This document shows positions 54,383-63,486 of a stretch of 64,000 nucleotides of DNA, in pieces (within the stretch, counting starts at the first letter, position 1; the number at the start of each line of letters is the position of its first letter). The translations under genes were made by a program, and so were the position numbers. The notes under the pieces are model-generated. The model was not told the origin of the DNA. It made no database searches and saw nothing but the letters and a program-made list of their open reading frames with translations. Location of the stretch: the NCBI GenBank assembly GCA_003209165.1, contig QCSL01000001.1, positions 1-64,000 of the forward strand, written 5' to 3'. This stretch comes from Synechococcus sp. AG-670-B23 (GTDB taxonomy: Bacteria > Cyanobacteriota > Cyanobacteriia > PCC-6307 > Cyanobiaceae).

Positions 54383-55137
54383 CGATCTGGAACCGACAGC
54401 AAGGTCTCCAGATACTTCAGCGTTACAAACCCCTCCTGGCAAGAGGCACCGGAAAGCACGGTCGCTGGTAGCCCAGGGTCCCCCAGGTGGTCCAGCACTG
54501 CAGATGCTTGGTCACCGGCAACACGAAGAGCTTCGGCATCCCAGGGGGAAGGGGTCAAGAGACAGCGCAGACCCGCTGCTCTTGTCGCATAGAGACCCGC
54601 GGCAGAATCTTCGATGGCGAGGCTGGCAACGCTATTGGCGCCACTGAGCTTCATTGCCAGATGATAGCCGTCCGGTGCTGGCTTTCCTGAGGCAACGTCA
54701 TCCGATGTCACCACGCCATCGAAGCGGGGAATCTGCTTCTGGATCTGTTCAAGTAGAGCCATCACCGAGGCCGATCCACTGGAGGTAACGATCCACTGCT
54801 GTACGCCGGCGCCGTTCAGCTCCTGCAAAAGCCTCCTGACACCCGGGCGCATTTTCACGTGTCCTTGGCGGACCCGTTCCAGGTAATGCAACCGTTTTCG
54901 ATCACGCACCTGGTCCAGTTGTTTCTTGCTGAGCTTCACCCCACAGGCTTCAGCATGAAGCTTCACCCTGCGGAGTCCACCCGGGATCGCTAGCAGCCTG
55001 TTGTAAAGGGCTTCATCCCAATAAAAGGGAAGATTCAGCTCCTTGAAGGCCGTATTGAAGGCCGGACGATGACCGTCCATTTCCGTGTCGGCCAAAGTGC
55101 CATCTACATCCCAAAACACCGCTGAAAGCCTGTTCAC
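54379..55137 (-). CDS. HAD-superfamily hydrolase, CbbY/beta-phosphoglucomutase-like
   Basis: A haloacid-dehalogenase phosphatase of about 252 residues. Motif I is FWDVDGTLADTE near the N-terminus. Motif II is WIVTSSGSAS, motif III is the Lys in SGKPAPDGYHLA, and motif IV is AIEDSAAGLYA. The helical cap lies between motifs I and II, as in CbbY-type sugar-phosphate phosphatases such as xylulose-1,5-bisphosphatase. Substrate unknown. GTG 55137 (VNRLSAVFWD) and ATG 55158 are both possible starts. It is first in the operon with the ycf20-like gene and glyK and divergent from recJ. Confidence 0.82.
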   Translation of the reverse strand: MNRLSAVFWDVDGTLADTEMDGHRPAFNTAFKELNLPFYWDEALYNRLLAIPGGLRRVKLHAEACGVKLSKKQLDQVRDRKRLHYLERVRQGHVKMRPGVRRLLQELNGAGVQQWIVTSSGSASVMALLEQIQKQIPRFDGVVTSDDVASGKPAPDGYHLAMKLSGANSVASLAIEDSAAGLYATRAAGLRCLLTPSPWDAEALRVAGDQASAVLDHLGDPGLPATVLSGASCQEGFVTLKYLETLLSVPDR

Positions 55138-55190
55138 CTTGAGGAGAAGCAACGGCACAATGCTGGGACATCACCCTCTGTTGCGTTCCC

Positions 55191-57089
55191 TTGCCGGCTG
55201 TTCCAACCCACTGGTCCTGGTCTCTTCCAGCCGTGGTGGAACCATCACCACTGCGAGGGCTCGATTTACCGCTGGCGCTGCGTTGTGTTCTGCGGCGCAG
55301 AGGATTCACTTCAACATCCGAGGCTAAGAGGTTTCTCTCTCCTGGTGATCTGCCCCCCACCCAAGATCACTTTCCTGACCTTGAGCAGGCCTGCACGCGA
55401 TTGATTGCCGCCTGCCAATCCCGTGAACGGGTGGCCATCTGTGGTGATTACGACGCCGATGGAATGACCAGCACAGCACTGCTGTTGCGTGCGTTGGCCC
55501 CTCTCGGCGCTGATCCGGAACCAGCGATTCCCTCGCGGATGGAGGAGGGATATGGCCTCAATCCAGCCATGGTGCAGCGGCTCTACGACAATGGAGTGCG
55601 GCTTTTGGTCACCGTTGATAACGGCGTTGCCGCAAGAGAAGCGCTCGAATTGGCTGTCAGGTTGAGAATGCAGGTGATCGTGACCGATCACCACACCATC
55701 CCGGCGGAACGACCGCCCATGACCGCTCTCATCCACCCGGCCACAACACCGGAGGGATCGCCCTATCGCGGACTGGCCGGCGTGGGGCTGGCCTATGTGC
55801 TTGCCCATGCCGTTGCCGAGAGCCTGAACAAACCTGAAGCCATTCGTGTGGCTCGAGACCTGTTCTGCATCGGCACGGTGGCCGATATGGCTCCTCTTGT
55901 GGGGGCCAATCGCAGTTGGTTGCTTGAGGGGCTGAATCATCTGCACCGGTCCGAGTGCAAGGGCTTGCAAGCGCTTCAGCGGTTGGCGGGTCTCGGTGAA
56001 CGTCCACTAACGGCCGAGGACATCGGATTTCAGATTGCACCACGCATCAATGCCGTCGGTCGCCTTGGTGAACCAAGGCTTGTTGTGGATCTGCTCACGG
56101 CCGAGGATCCTGATTCGGCCATGGGCTTGGCTCGCCGTTGTGATGATTTCAACCGTCAGCGACGGGATCTCTGCGACGCGATCGAAGCGGAAGCCGTGGC
56201 TCTTGTTGAGGCGGAGAGCAGAGATGCTCTTCCTTCCTTCTTGCTGCTGGCACAAAGCCACTGGCACCACGGAGTGATTGGAATTGTTGCTGCGCGCCTG
56301 ATGGAGCGCTACCACCGTCCCACTGCTCTGCTGGCTGGTGACGGTGATGGATTCCTTCGGGCTTCAGTGCGTGGGCCCGTCGGCTTTGCCGTGGATCGTG
56401 CCCTCTCCAGCTGCAGTGATTTGTTAGAACGCTTTGGTGGCCATCTCGCAGCAGGGGGGTTCACCGTAAAAGCGGAGCTTGTGCATGCCCTGCATGAGCG
56501 CCTTTGCATCGAGGCGGATGGATGGCTGATGACCCAGGCCCGGGGGCGCCCCGTGCAACCTGACGCTCTACTTCAATTGAAGGATGTGAACTGGGATCTG
56601 TGGCGCCATCTGCAATCCCTAGCCCCCTTTGGCATCGGTCATCCGAAACCGCTGTTCTGGTCGCGGGGCGTGAATGTTGAGGAGCGCCGCGATCTCAAGG
56701 GAGGCCATCTGGCCCTGACGTTGCGCCAAGGAGAGAGCGAGCGTCGCGCCATCGCTTGGCGTTGGGATCCGTCAGCGATTGTTCCCGAATGCTGTGACGT
56801 GGCTTACAGCATTTCGATCAATCGTTGGCAGGGCGAACAGCGTCTACAACTCGAGCTCAAAGCGATTCGTACCCATACCGAGTTGGTGTTGATCGACCGT
56901 GGGTCGCGGCAGTACATCGCTCGTTGGACAGAAGCCTCAGGTCTGATGCTGATCAATGGTGAGGGTGAGACACTCCAGGCGAGCATTCAACAAGAAAGAT
57001 CCCTCACCAGTAACGACGACCTGGCAAGGGATCAGCGAGTGATTCAGTTAATCGAGGAAGCCTGTCTTGGCCTGGGGCTTCGTCCTTGA
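55191..57089 (+). CDS. recJ: Single-stranded-DNA exonuclease RecJ
   Basis: A 5'-3' single-strand exonuclease for recombination and mismatch repair, 632 residues from TTG 55191. DHH-family motifs are present: ICGDYDADGMTSTALLLRAL near residue 82, LVTVDNGV, IVTDHHTIP near 166, and a DHHA1 domain (HWHHGVIGIVAARLMERYHRP, RASVRGPVGF). A C-terminal OB-fold region (FGIGHPKPLFWSRGVNV) follows. No other in-frame start was found upstream. Confidence 0.94.
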   Translation: MPAVPTHWSWSLPAVVEPSPLRGLDLPLALRCVLRRRGFTSTSEAKRFLSPGDLPPTQDHFPDLEQACTRLIAACQSRERVAICGDYDADGMTSTALLLRALAPLGADPEPAIPSRMEEGYGLNPAMVQRLYDNGVRLLVTVDNGVAAREALELAVRLRMQVIVTDHHTIPAERPPMTALIHPATTPEGSPYRGLAGVGLAYVLAHAVAESLNKPEAIRVARDLFCIGTVADMAPLVGANRSWLLEGLNHLHRSECKGLQALQRLAGLGERPLTAEDIGFQIAPRINAVGRLGEPRLVVDLLTAEDPDSAMGLARRCDDFNRQRRDLCDAIEAEAVALVEAESRDALPSFLLLAQSHWHHGVIGIVAARLMERYHRPTALLAGDGDGFLRASVRGPVGFAVDRALSSCSDLLERFGGHLAAGGFTVKAELVHALHERLCIEADGWLMTQARGRPVQPDALLQLKDVNWDLWRHLQSLAPFGIGHPKPLFWSRGVNVEERRDLKGGHLALTLRQGESERRAIAWRWDPSAIVPECCDVAYSISINRWQGEQRLQLELKAIRTHTELVLIDRGSRQYIARWTEASGLMLINGEGETLQASIQQERSLTSNDDLARDQRVIQLIEEACLGLGLRP

Positions 57090-57100
57090 ATCAAAACGAC

Positions 57101-57208
57101 TCAGAGTGCTCCGCGACGGTAGAAGAGGATGAAAATGACAGCAGGGCCGGCAATGGTGATCATCGCCAGGGCGGCAAAGTTGGCGATCAGGTGAATGTCA
57201 AAGCCCAT
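57101..57208 (-). CDS. psb30: Photosystem II protein Psb30 (Ycf12)
   Basis: A 35-residue gene too short for the track. The minus strand gives [20 protein letters not shown], then [15 protein letters not shown] and a stop. A single membrane helix ending in FYRRGAL is the Psb30/Ycf12 signature; this subunit sits near the edge of photosystem II. It lies 12 bases from the recJ stop, convergent with it. Confidence 0.92.
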   Translation of the reverse strand: MGFDIHLIANFAALAMITIAGPAVIFILFYRRGAL

Positions 57209-57316
57209 GGCGATGCAGCGCTGTCCGAAATCGTTACGCCTCCCAGGCTACGGGGCTCAGTCCCATGAGCGATGGATTGGTTCTGATCTCTGTGATGGCT
57301 TGTCACAGCTTCAGTC

Positions 57317-57691
57317 ATGACCCGAGAGAAGCCGCAATGGACCTGCATCAAACACTGTGGCGCCTGTTGCCGACTCGCCCCCGAAGAGCGAGCTGATGCA
57401 CTGGCGGCTTTGAGCGAGGAGCAACAACGCACCTATCTGGGCATGGTTGGCGACGATGGCTGGTGCATTCACTACGACACGGGTAGTCAGCGCTGCTCGA
57501 TTTACGAGGAGCGTCCTGATTTTTGTCGTGTCAGCGGTTTGGGCCACCTGTTTGACGTTCCCGATGATCAGTTCAATGACTTCGCCATCACCTGTTGCAA
57601 TCAGCAGATCCGCAGCACCTATGGCGGTCGCAGTGGGGTGATGCGTAGGTTCAAGCGATCGCAGACAGCCGGAGGGCCTGTTGAACAATGA
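57317..57691 (+). CDS. YkgJ-type cysteine-cluster protein
   Basis: A 124-residue soluble protein with cysteines placed as in the YkgJ/zinc- or iron-chelating domain: WTCIKHCGACCRL near the N-terminus, GWCIHYD, RCSIYEERPDFCRV and a later ITCCNQQ. These probably bind a metal, which is inferred from family. No enzymatic role is established. The stop overlaps the next TTG start by 11 bases. Confidence 0.85.
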   Translation: MTREKPQWTCIKHCGACCRLAPEERADALAALSEEQQRTYLGMVGDDGWCIHYDTGSQRCSIYEERPDFCRVSGLGHLFDVPDDQFNDFAITCCNQQIRSTYGGRSGVMRRFKRSQTAGGPVEQ

Positions 57692-58013
57692 GCAAACCAG
57701 CAGCGAGTCGCGAAGCTTTGCTGCCGTTCTGTTCAGCACCTTCACCACGGTATTTGTGGCTGAACTGGGGGACAAAACACAGTTGGCAACACTATTGCTC
57801 TCCGCTCAGTCTGGCTCACCAGTTCTGGTGTTCATCGGTGCCGCACTGGCGTTGATTGCCTCCAGCCTTGTGGGCGTTCTTGTGGGGCAATGGTTGGCCA
57901 AAACCCTTCCCCCTGAGCGTCTTGAACTGATGGCTGGAGTGCTGATGGTGGCGCTTGGAATCTGGCTGGGTCTGCAGGCCGCCCGATCCCTTTGGCTTAA
58001 CGCCGCGAGCTGA
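57681..58013 (+). CDS. UPF0016 half-size transporter, first copy
   Basis: A 110-residue membrane protein with about three helices and one ELGDKTQLAT motif (near residue 28). Full-length UPF0016/GDT1 proteins have two such motifs in one chain; here the halves are separate genes lying in tandem. Split cyanobacterial versions have been described as hemi manganese exchangers (Hmx1/Hmx2) that form a heteromer, to my recollection. Likely exports Mn2+ from the cytosol. The start is TTG 57681. Confidence 0.85.
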   Translation: MNNEQTSSESRSFAAVLFSTFTTVFVAELGDKTQLATLLLSAQSGSPVLVFIGAALALIASSLVGVLVGQWLAKTLPPERLELMAGVLMVALGIWLGLQAARSLWLNAAS

Positions 58014-58015
58014 CT

Positions 58016-58333
58016 ATGGATTTCCCTCTTCTGATTTCCACCTTCTTGACGGTGTTCCTCGCTGAACTCGGTGACAAGACCCAACTCGCCACAGTTGCAA
58101 TCAGTGGCACCTCCAATCAGCCACTAGCGGTATTTCTTGGATCCTCATCAGCTTTGGTTCTTGCCAGTTTGCTAGGAGCCTTTGCCGGTGGATCCGTCGC
58201 GACGGTGATCCCCAGCGACTTTCTTCAGCTGGTGGCCTCCCTCGGTTTTCTTGTGATCGGCGGGCGCTTGCTGGTGCCTCTCTTCCATGGGAAGCAACTC
58301 ACTGCAGATGGAGATCAGACTCCTGAGCCCTAA
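58016..58333 (+). CDS. UPF0016 half-size transporter, second copy
   Basis: A 105-residue partner of the previous gene, three bases downstream. ELGDKTQLATVAISG near residue 17 carries the cation-binding motif. Three helices follow (AVFLGSSSALVLASLLGAFAG, FLQLVASLGFLVIGGRLLVPLF). The two halves differ in sequence outside the motif, which fits opposite-orientation partners. A hydrophilic tail (ADGDQTPEP) closes it. Manganese export is inferred from family. Confidence 0.85.
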   Translation: MDFPLLISTFLTVFLAELGDKTQLATVAISGTSNQPLAVFLGSSSALVLASLLGAFAGGSVATVIPSDFLQLVASLGFLVIGGRLLVPLFHGKQLTADGDQTPEP

Positions 58334-58431
58334 GGTGAATGCTGAAGGGCTAACTCCGCATGGCCTGCTGAACAGCTTCGGCCCCCTTCCGTCTCTCCCG
58401 TCCCTGATGGTCGGTTTCTGCGTACGCCAAG

Positions 58432-60753
58432 ATGAAATTCACGGTTGCCGATCTGCTGGATCAGCTCTCGACGGACCACTCGTCTGAGCCCGACCAACTG
58501 GCAAAAATACTCAGGCTCAGCAACAAGACCGATAAGGCATCGCTTGACCTTGCCATTACATCACTGGTGAAGATCGGTGTGATTCAACAGTCGAGTGAGG
58601 GGGGTCTCACACGACCCCAAGTCAGCGAGCTGATTGATGCCCGCCTGCGCTGCAGCAGCAAAGGCTTCTGCTTCGCTATTCGCGATGACGGCGGTGAGGA
58701 CATCTACATCCGAGACCATCAACTGAACCACGCCTGGAATGGAGATCGTGTTCTGGTGCGGGTGACCCGGGAGGGCGGACGCCGCCGCTCTCCAGAAGGT
58801 GGTGTGCAGTGCATCCTGGAACGGGCCACCCAGTCGCTCCTGGCTCAAGTTGAACAGCAGAGTGAGCAGCTGCTGGCCTCCCCCCTGGATGACAGGGTGC
58901 TCGCCGGCATCGAACTGCCACCAGAGGACTCAAAGCATCTGCCGGGTGATGAGGTTTCAAGCGTTGTTGAGGTGCGAATTGACCGCTATCCCGTGGCTCA
59001 ACATCTAGCGGCTGGTCATATTGTGCGTTCACTACCGCTCAATGGCGGCCCTGCGGCGGATCGAGACCTTTTGCTCACCAAAGCCGGGCTCCAGGACCGT
59101 CCAGCAGCACCTCGTAGCTCTGGCAAAACCCCTGCGACCAAGGGCCGTGTCGACCTCACCGCGCAACCTTCTCTCCTGCTCAAGGGATGGAGGCAGGAGG
59201 ATGCACCGGGGTTGCCTGCCGTTCATGTGGAAGCCAAGGACGGTGGTTGTCGCCTTTGGGTGCATGTGCCCAGCGTGGGCGAGCGGATTGGGACGGGCAG
59301 CAGCCTCGATGCCTGCCTGCGCGATCGCGGTGAAGCGCTCTGCCTCGGTGAGATCTGGCAACCACTGCTGACGCCCGCCCTCAACAAGGCAACAACCTTC
59401 TCCTCCGGTTCCGAGGCTGATGCCATCAGCGTTCGTCTGGACATCGCAGCCGGTGGAGAGGTCACAGACTGGGAGTTCATGTTGAGCTCGGTGCGCCCCG
59501 CTGCCGCAGTCAACGCTGATCAATTGATCGCGCTTGCGGAACGCAAACCCAAGGCGCGCAGCATCCCAGCGGTACTTAAACCGATTAAAGACCAGCTCGG
59601 ACAGTTGGAGACACTACGGTTTTGCTGCACCCTGCTGCTGGATCAAGAGCGAAGCTGCGGGGCTGTGCAACTTGATCTCTGCCCTCCCCAGCTTGAAGCC
59701 CTTGGTGACCTCCGCAGCGCGGATCCATCCGGTTTACGTCATCGCTGGATTGATGCTTTCAACCCGATGGACCCCCATTCTTTCCTCCAGCCTTTGTTGA
59801 GGGCTGCCGATCGTGCATGGACGGCGCAACGACACGCTCTGCAATTGCCCGGGATCACCATCGAGGCGGATGAACCCGATGGCAGCGTTATGACGGATGT
59901 GGCGAAGACGGCCATCGCCTTGGATCTCCCCCTCGAGCTGGATGATGATGGTTGTCCATCAGCTTCAGAACTTATCCAGGCGTTCCAAGACAGCAACCAT
60001 CGTCGTGTGCTTGAACAGCAGCTCAGTCACGCCCTGCCGCCCCTCAGCCTTGTGGCATCAACAGAGACGACCTCTGCGTCAGCAGATTCCGATGTGGAAG
60101 AGGCTGTACCGACGAGCCCCAACACGCCCCTCACCCCTTGGACCTGTGCCACCCAGCACTACGCACACCTGGTAAACCAGCTGTTGATCGTTGCTTTGCT
60201 CAGCGATGCGAAGGATCGACCAACCGTGCGTCACAAGACGCGCTTGAAGCTTGGGCTAAAGGGAGTCGGCACTGATCTCACATGGCCTCTCTTCACGGCA
60301 TCCCAGGACGAGAAGCTGAATGGATTAGTGAACGACCGCACCTTGCAGCGGCTCAACACCCGTCGACGTCAGGTGCTGGAACTGGAAAAGGATCTGCTGT
60401 CGATGATCCAGGCCCGTTCAGCTCAGCTGTTGATTGGCCAACAGGTAGAAGGCCTTATCAGTGGTGTGCAGAGCTATGGCTTCTTCGTTGAAGTTGGCGA
60501 GAGTCGCGTTGAGGGTCTGGTTCATGTGAGCTCCCTCAACGATGACTGGTACGAATACAGATCACGCCAGAATCGTTTGGTTGGGCGCAAGAACCGTCAG
60601 ACCTATCAACTTGGTGACTCGGTGCAGGTGCGCGTAATCAATGTGGATGCTCTGCGCAACCAGATCGACCTTGAGGTCATCAGTCAGGGCTCCGCTGGGT
60701 CCACTGAGCCCAAATCGTCGGAGTCTTTGCCCGTTGCACTCAGCGAGCGCTGA
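58432..60753 (+). CDS. RNase R-like protein with lost active-site motifs
   Basis: A 773-residue RNB-family protein with the RNase R layout. An N-terminal winged helix (AKILRLSNKTDKASLDLAITSLVKIGVIQQS) is followed by cold-shock segments (GFCFAIRDDGGEDIYIRDHQ), an RNB-like core and a C-terminal S1 domain (QQVEGLISGVQSYGFFVEVGE). The usual catalytic cluster DxxxxxDxDDA before the GGxxLxVHIA strand reads EDAPGLPAVHVEAKDGG, followed by CRLWVHVPSVGE. The TSPIRRYADLV motif reads TPWTCATQHYAHLV. Metal-ion catalysis is therefore unlikely. It may bind RNA or regulate another nuclease. The frame is intact and not decayed. Confidence 0.85.
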   Translation: MKFTVADLLDQLSTDHSSEPDQLAKILRLSNKTDKASLDLAITSLVKIGVIQQSSEGGLTRPQVSELIDARLRCSSKGFCFAIRDDGGEDIYIRDHQLNHAWNGDRVLVRVTREGGRRRSPEGGVQCILERATQSLLAQVEQQSEQLLASPLDDRVLAGIELPPEDSKHLPGDEVSSVVEVRIDRYPVAQHLAAGHIVRSLPLNGGPAADRDLLLTKAGLQDRPAAPRSSGKTPATKGRVDLTAQPSLLLKGWRQEDAPGLPAVHVEAKDGGCRLWVHVPSVGERIGTGSSLDACLRDRGEALCLGEIWQPLLTPALNKATTFSSGSEADAISVRLDIAAGGEVTDWEFMLSSVRPAAAVNADQLIALAERKPKARSIPAVLKPIKDQLGQLETLRFCCTLLLDQERSCGAVQLDLCPPQLEALGDLRSADPSGLRHRWIDAFNPMDPHSFLQPLLRAADRAWTAQRHALQLPGITIEADEPDGSVMTDVAKTAIALDLPLELDDDGCPSASELIQAFQDSNHRRVLEQQLSHALPPLSLVASTETTSASADSDVEEAVPTSPNTPLTPWTCATQHYAHLVNQLLIVALLSDAKDRPTVRHKTRLKLGLKGVGTDLTWPLFTASQDEKLNGLVNDRTLQRLNTRRRQVLELEKDLLSMIQARSAQLLIGQQVEGLISGVQSYGFFVEVGESRVEGLVHVSSLNDDWYEYRSRQNRLVGRKNRQTYQLGDSVQVRVINVDALRNQIDLEVISQGSAGSTEPKSSESLPVALSER

Positions 60754-60756
60754 GTG

Positions 60757-61365
60757 ATGCATCCCTACGTTTTGGCCGTTACCGGTGCGTCGGCTCAACC
60801 CCTCGCCGAGCGTGCCCTCCAGCTGCTGTTGCAGCGAGGGCGAGCCGTACATCTCGTGCTCAGCCACGGCGCCCATGAGGTCTTCCGCGCGGAACAGGGC
60901 CTTTCCATCCCAGTGGATCCTCTAAAGCAAAGGGAGTTCTGGAGAGACAGACTTGGGGTAGAGAGCGGTGATTTGACCTGCCATCGCTGGAATGATCAAG
61001 CCGCCTCCATCGCGAGTGGTAGTTACCGAACCCGGGCGATGGTCATCGTCCCCTGCAGCATGGGAACCCTTGGACGGATCCACGCGGGTATTGCATCTGA
61101 TTTGATCGAACGCTGCGCGGATGTTCATCTCAAGGAGCGCCGACCCCTAGTGATCGCTCCCCGGGAGATGCCCTTCAATCTGATTCACCTCCGCAACCTC
61201 ACCGGTCTTGCGGAAGCTGGAGCCACCATTGCTGCTCCTATTCCGGCGTGGTACTCAAGGCCCAACTCGCTCGAGGAGATGGTGGATTTTTTGGTGGTGC
61301 GCCTGTTCGATGGCTTAGAGGATGACCTTGCACCGCTGAACCGCTGGAGCGGCCCCCTGGAATGA
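60757..61365 (+). CDS. ubiX: Flavin prenyltransferase UbiX
   Basis: UbiX makes prenylated FMN, the cofactor of UbiD decarboxylases. About 202 residues. Its FMN-binding start is VTGASAQPLAERALQLLL, where most relatives have TGASG. VIVPCSMGTLGRIHAGIASDL near residue 98 and RRPLVIAPREMPFNLIHLRNL near 130 hold phosphate- and flavin-binding loops, followed by AAPIPAWYSRP. ATG 60757 and GTG 60754 are adjacent starts. The gene follows the RNase R-like stop by three bases and overlaps the next gene. Confidence 0.9.
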   Translation: MHPYVLAVTGASAQPLAERALQLLLQRGRAVHLVLSHGAHEVFRAEQGLSIPVDPLKQREFWRDRLGVESGDLTCHRWNDQAASIASGSYRTRAMVIVPCSMGTLGRIHAGIASDLIERCADVHLKERRPLVIAPREMPFNLIHLRNLTGLAEAGATIAAPIPAWYSRPNSLEEMVDFLVVRLFDGLEDDLAPLNRWSGPLE

Positions 61366-61835
61366 GCATGTTTCAGCGGCTGTTGCTGATTCCCTGCCTG
61401 GCTCCACTGCTGGTCTTGCTCGCTCTGTCAGCAACCAATGTCGGAGACAAAGCTCGGCTTCGTCTGCTGGTTTGGACGACGCCCCCGCTTCCCCTGGGGG
61501 CATGGACGGCTCTTGCCGGCGCTGGTGGTGCTGCTGGAGCGGCTCTCGCAGCGTTTCTTGTGTCGCCATCCGAACGTCCTCTGAGTCGCAAACGCCACTC
61601 ACCCGTCCAACCCGAGTTCAGTGAGTCAGGCCACAACGCCAACGAATCGCCACCCCGATCGACTACAGACCCCGGCCCTGAAAGGGATGTAAGGGAACCT
61701 TCTCCAACGGTCTCTGTGGCCTACCGCGTGATTCAGCGCCCTGCATCGGAATCCCGGCAGCCACAAGCTTCAGCAGTGGCCTCTCCCCCACAGGAGCTGA
61801 GTGATTGGGGAGATGATCCCGAGGCGAACTGGTAA
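61362..61835 (+). CDS. Two-helix membrane protein with disordered tail
   Basis: A 157-residue protein. The first 65 residues form two membrane helices (LLLIPCLAPLLVLLALSA and LGAWTALAGAGGAAGAALAAFLV). The rest is Pro/Ser/Glu-rich and looks unfolded, ending in an acidic ELSDWGDDPEANW. No known family was recognised. It overlaps the ubiX stop by four bases, so is probably cotranslated. A membrane-tether role is only a guess. Confidence 0.65.
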   Translation: MSMFQRLLLIPCLAPLLVLLALSATNVGDKARLRLLVWTTPPLPLGAWTALAGAGGAAGAALAAFLVSPSERPLSRKRHSPVQPEFSESGHNANESPPRSTTDPGPERDVREPSPTVSVAYRVIQRPASESRQPQASAVASPPQELSDWGDDPEANW

Positions 61836-61880
61836 GCAACGCATCAAGCTGCTTACAGTTGCGCCAGCAGCGTTGGATCG

Positions 61881-62318
61881 GTGAGCGAAACCCCTGTCGA
61901 GAAGAAGCCTTCAGGTCAAGAGTCCCCCGCCAAGCCGGCGCCGAAAGCCAAGCCGCCCAAGCCTGAGGACAAACCCTTCCCTGAGTTCATCGACACGCTA
62001 TTTCTACCGGCCGTCGCCAAACAGCTGGCTGAACACGACATCACGGCTGATCGGCTTGAGCGTGTGGACGGGCAGCGTCCCGTTGTGGGTGGTGAATGTC
62101 CGATGGTGGTGGGTGAACTACCTGGTGGGCGTCGGTTTTGGGTATGCTTCTCCAAAGGCGACATCAATAGCTCCAAGGTGATTGCCCTGGCTGATGCCGG
62201 CAGTGAGCCAACCCTTCTGGAGAGCTTTCTGATCGATGAGAAGCGAATGTCGTTGCCTCTTCTTGTCTCCCGGCTGTTGCAACGGCTCAACGGCCAAAAG
62301 TGGCTGGGAGGTAACTAA
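61881..62318 (+). CDS. DUF2996 family protein
   Basis: A 145-residue soluble protein from GTG 61881. A Lys/Pro/Ala-rich N-terminus (about 1-33) precedes a folded domain with [42 protein letters not shown] and [20 protein letters not shown], matching the cyanobacteria/plant DUF2996. Function unknown; its place before acsF suggests a photosynthesis-related context, but this is weak. Confidence 0.8.
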   Translation: MSETPVEKKPSGQESPAKPAPKAKPPKPEDKPFPEFIDTLFLPAVAKQLAEHDITADRLERVDGQRPVVGGECPMVVGELPGGRRFWVCFSKGDINSSKVIALADAGSEPTLLESFLIDEKRMSLPLLVSRLLQRLNGQKWLGGN

Positions 62319-62383
62319 CGTCCTGGTTTCTCCTCGAGGGTGGGCTAACACGCCTACATTGGCAGGATAGTGAAACGCAACTG

Positions 62384-63454
62384 ATGGTCCCTCCCACCGC
62401 CGTGGCCGAAGGCAGCGCTGTAGCCATCAAGGATCCTGTCAAGGACACAATCCTGACGCCTCGCTTCTACACCACTGATTTTGAAGCGATGGCGGCGATG
62501 GATCTTCAGCCCAACGAGGCTGAACTAGAAGCCATCTGCGAAGAGTTCAGGAAGGATTACAACCGTCATCACTTCGTTCGCAACGAAGAGTTCGAGGGTG
62601 CAGCCGACAAGCTAGATCCGGAAACCCGCAAGGTGTTCATCGAATTCCTTGAGCAAAGCTGCACATCTGAATTTTCAGGATTCCTCCTTTACAAAGAGCT
62701 GAGCCGTCGGATTAAAACCAAAAACCCACTCTTGGCTGAATGCTTCGCCCATATGGCTCGTGACGAAGCGCGCCACGCCGGATTCCTCAACAAGTCGATG
62801 AGCGACTTTGGTATGCAGCTGGATCTCGGCTTCCTAACGGCCAACAAGGACTACACCTTCTTCAAGCCGAAATTCATCTTCTACGCGACCTACCTTTCCG
62901 AGAAAATCGGCTACTGGCGCTACATCGCCATTTACCGCCACCTCGAAAAGAATCCCGACAGCAAGATCTTCCCGATCTTCAACTTCTTCGAGAACTGGTG
63001 CCAAGACGAAAACCGTCATGGCGATTTCTTCGATGCTCTCATGAAGGCCCAACCCGACACGGTTCGTGGGCCGATTGCCAAACTCTGGTGTCGCTTCTTC
63101 CTGCTGGCGGTCTTCGCGACTATGTACGTGCGTGACGTGGCCCGAAAGGAGTTTTACGAGGCTCTCGGTTTGGACGCCCGGACTTACGACAAGATGGTGA
63201 TCGAGAAGACTAATGAAACCTCCTCTCGAGTCTTCCCTGTCGTTCTCGATGTGAACAACGAGAAGTTCTGGTCCCGTCTCGAACGCCTTGTCACCAACAA
63301 CGCTGCCCTCGATCGAGCTGATGCCAGTGATGCCATCGCTCCTGTGAAGCTGCTCCGCAAGCTTCCCTTGTGGATCGGTAATGGTGCCGAAATGGCCAAG
63401 CTGTTCCTGATGCCTGCGATCGACAGCGATCGTTTCCAGCCAGCTGTGCGCTGA
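62384..63454 (+). CDS. acsF: Mg-protoporphyrin IX monomethyl ester oxidative cyclase (aerobic)
   Basis: AcsF (ChlE/CycI) forms the fifth ring of chlorophyll in the presence of oxygen. It is a 356-residue di-iron enzyme: [11 protein letters not shown] near residue 125 and [11 protein letters not shown] near 208 are the two ExxH ligand motifs, with upstream glutamates in [17 protein letters not shown]. The opening [11 protein letters not shown] is typical. It lies alone in front of a tldD-like gene 32 bases downstream. Confidence 0.95.
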   Translation: MVPPTAVAEGSAVAIKDPVKDTILTPRFYTTDFEAMAAMDLQPNEAELEAICEEFRKDYNRHHFVRNEEFEGAADKLDPETRKVFIEFLEQSCTSEFSGFLLYKELSRRIKTKNPLLAECFAHMARDEARHAGFLNKSMSDFGMQLDLGFLTANKDYTFFKPKFIFYATYLSEKIGYWRYIAIYRHLEKNPDSKIFPIFNFFENWCQDENRHGDFFDALMKAQPDTVRGPIAKLWCRFFLLAVFATMYVRDVARKEFYEALGLDARTYDKMVIEKTNETSSRVFPVVLDVNNEKFWSRLERLVTNNAALDRADASDAIAPVKLLRKLPLWIGNGAEMAKLFLMPAIDSDRFQPAVR

Positions 63455-63486
63455 GGGGTGTCCCCCAGCCCAACCAAGGAGATTTC

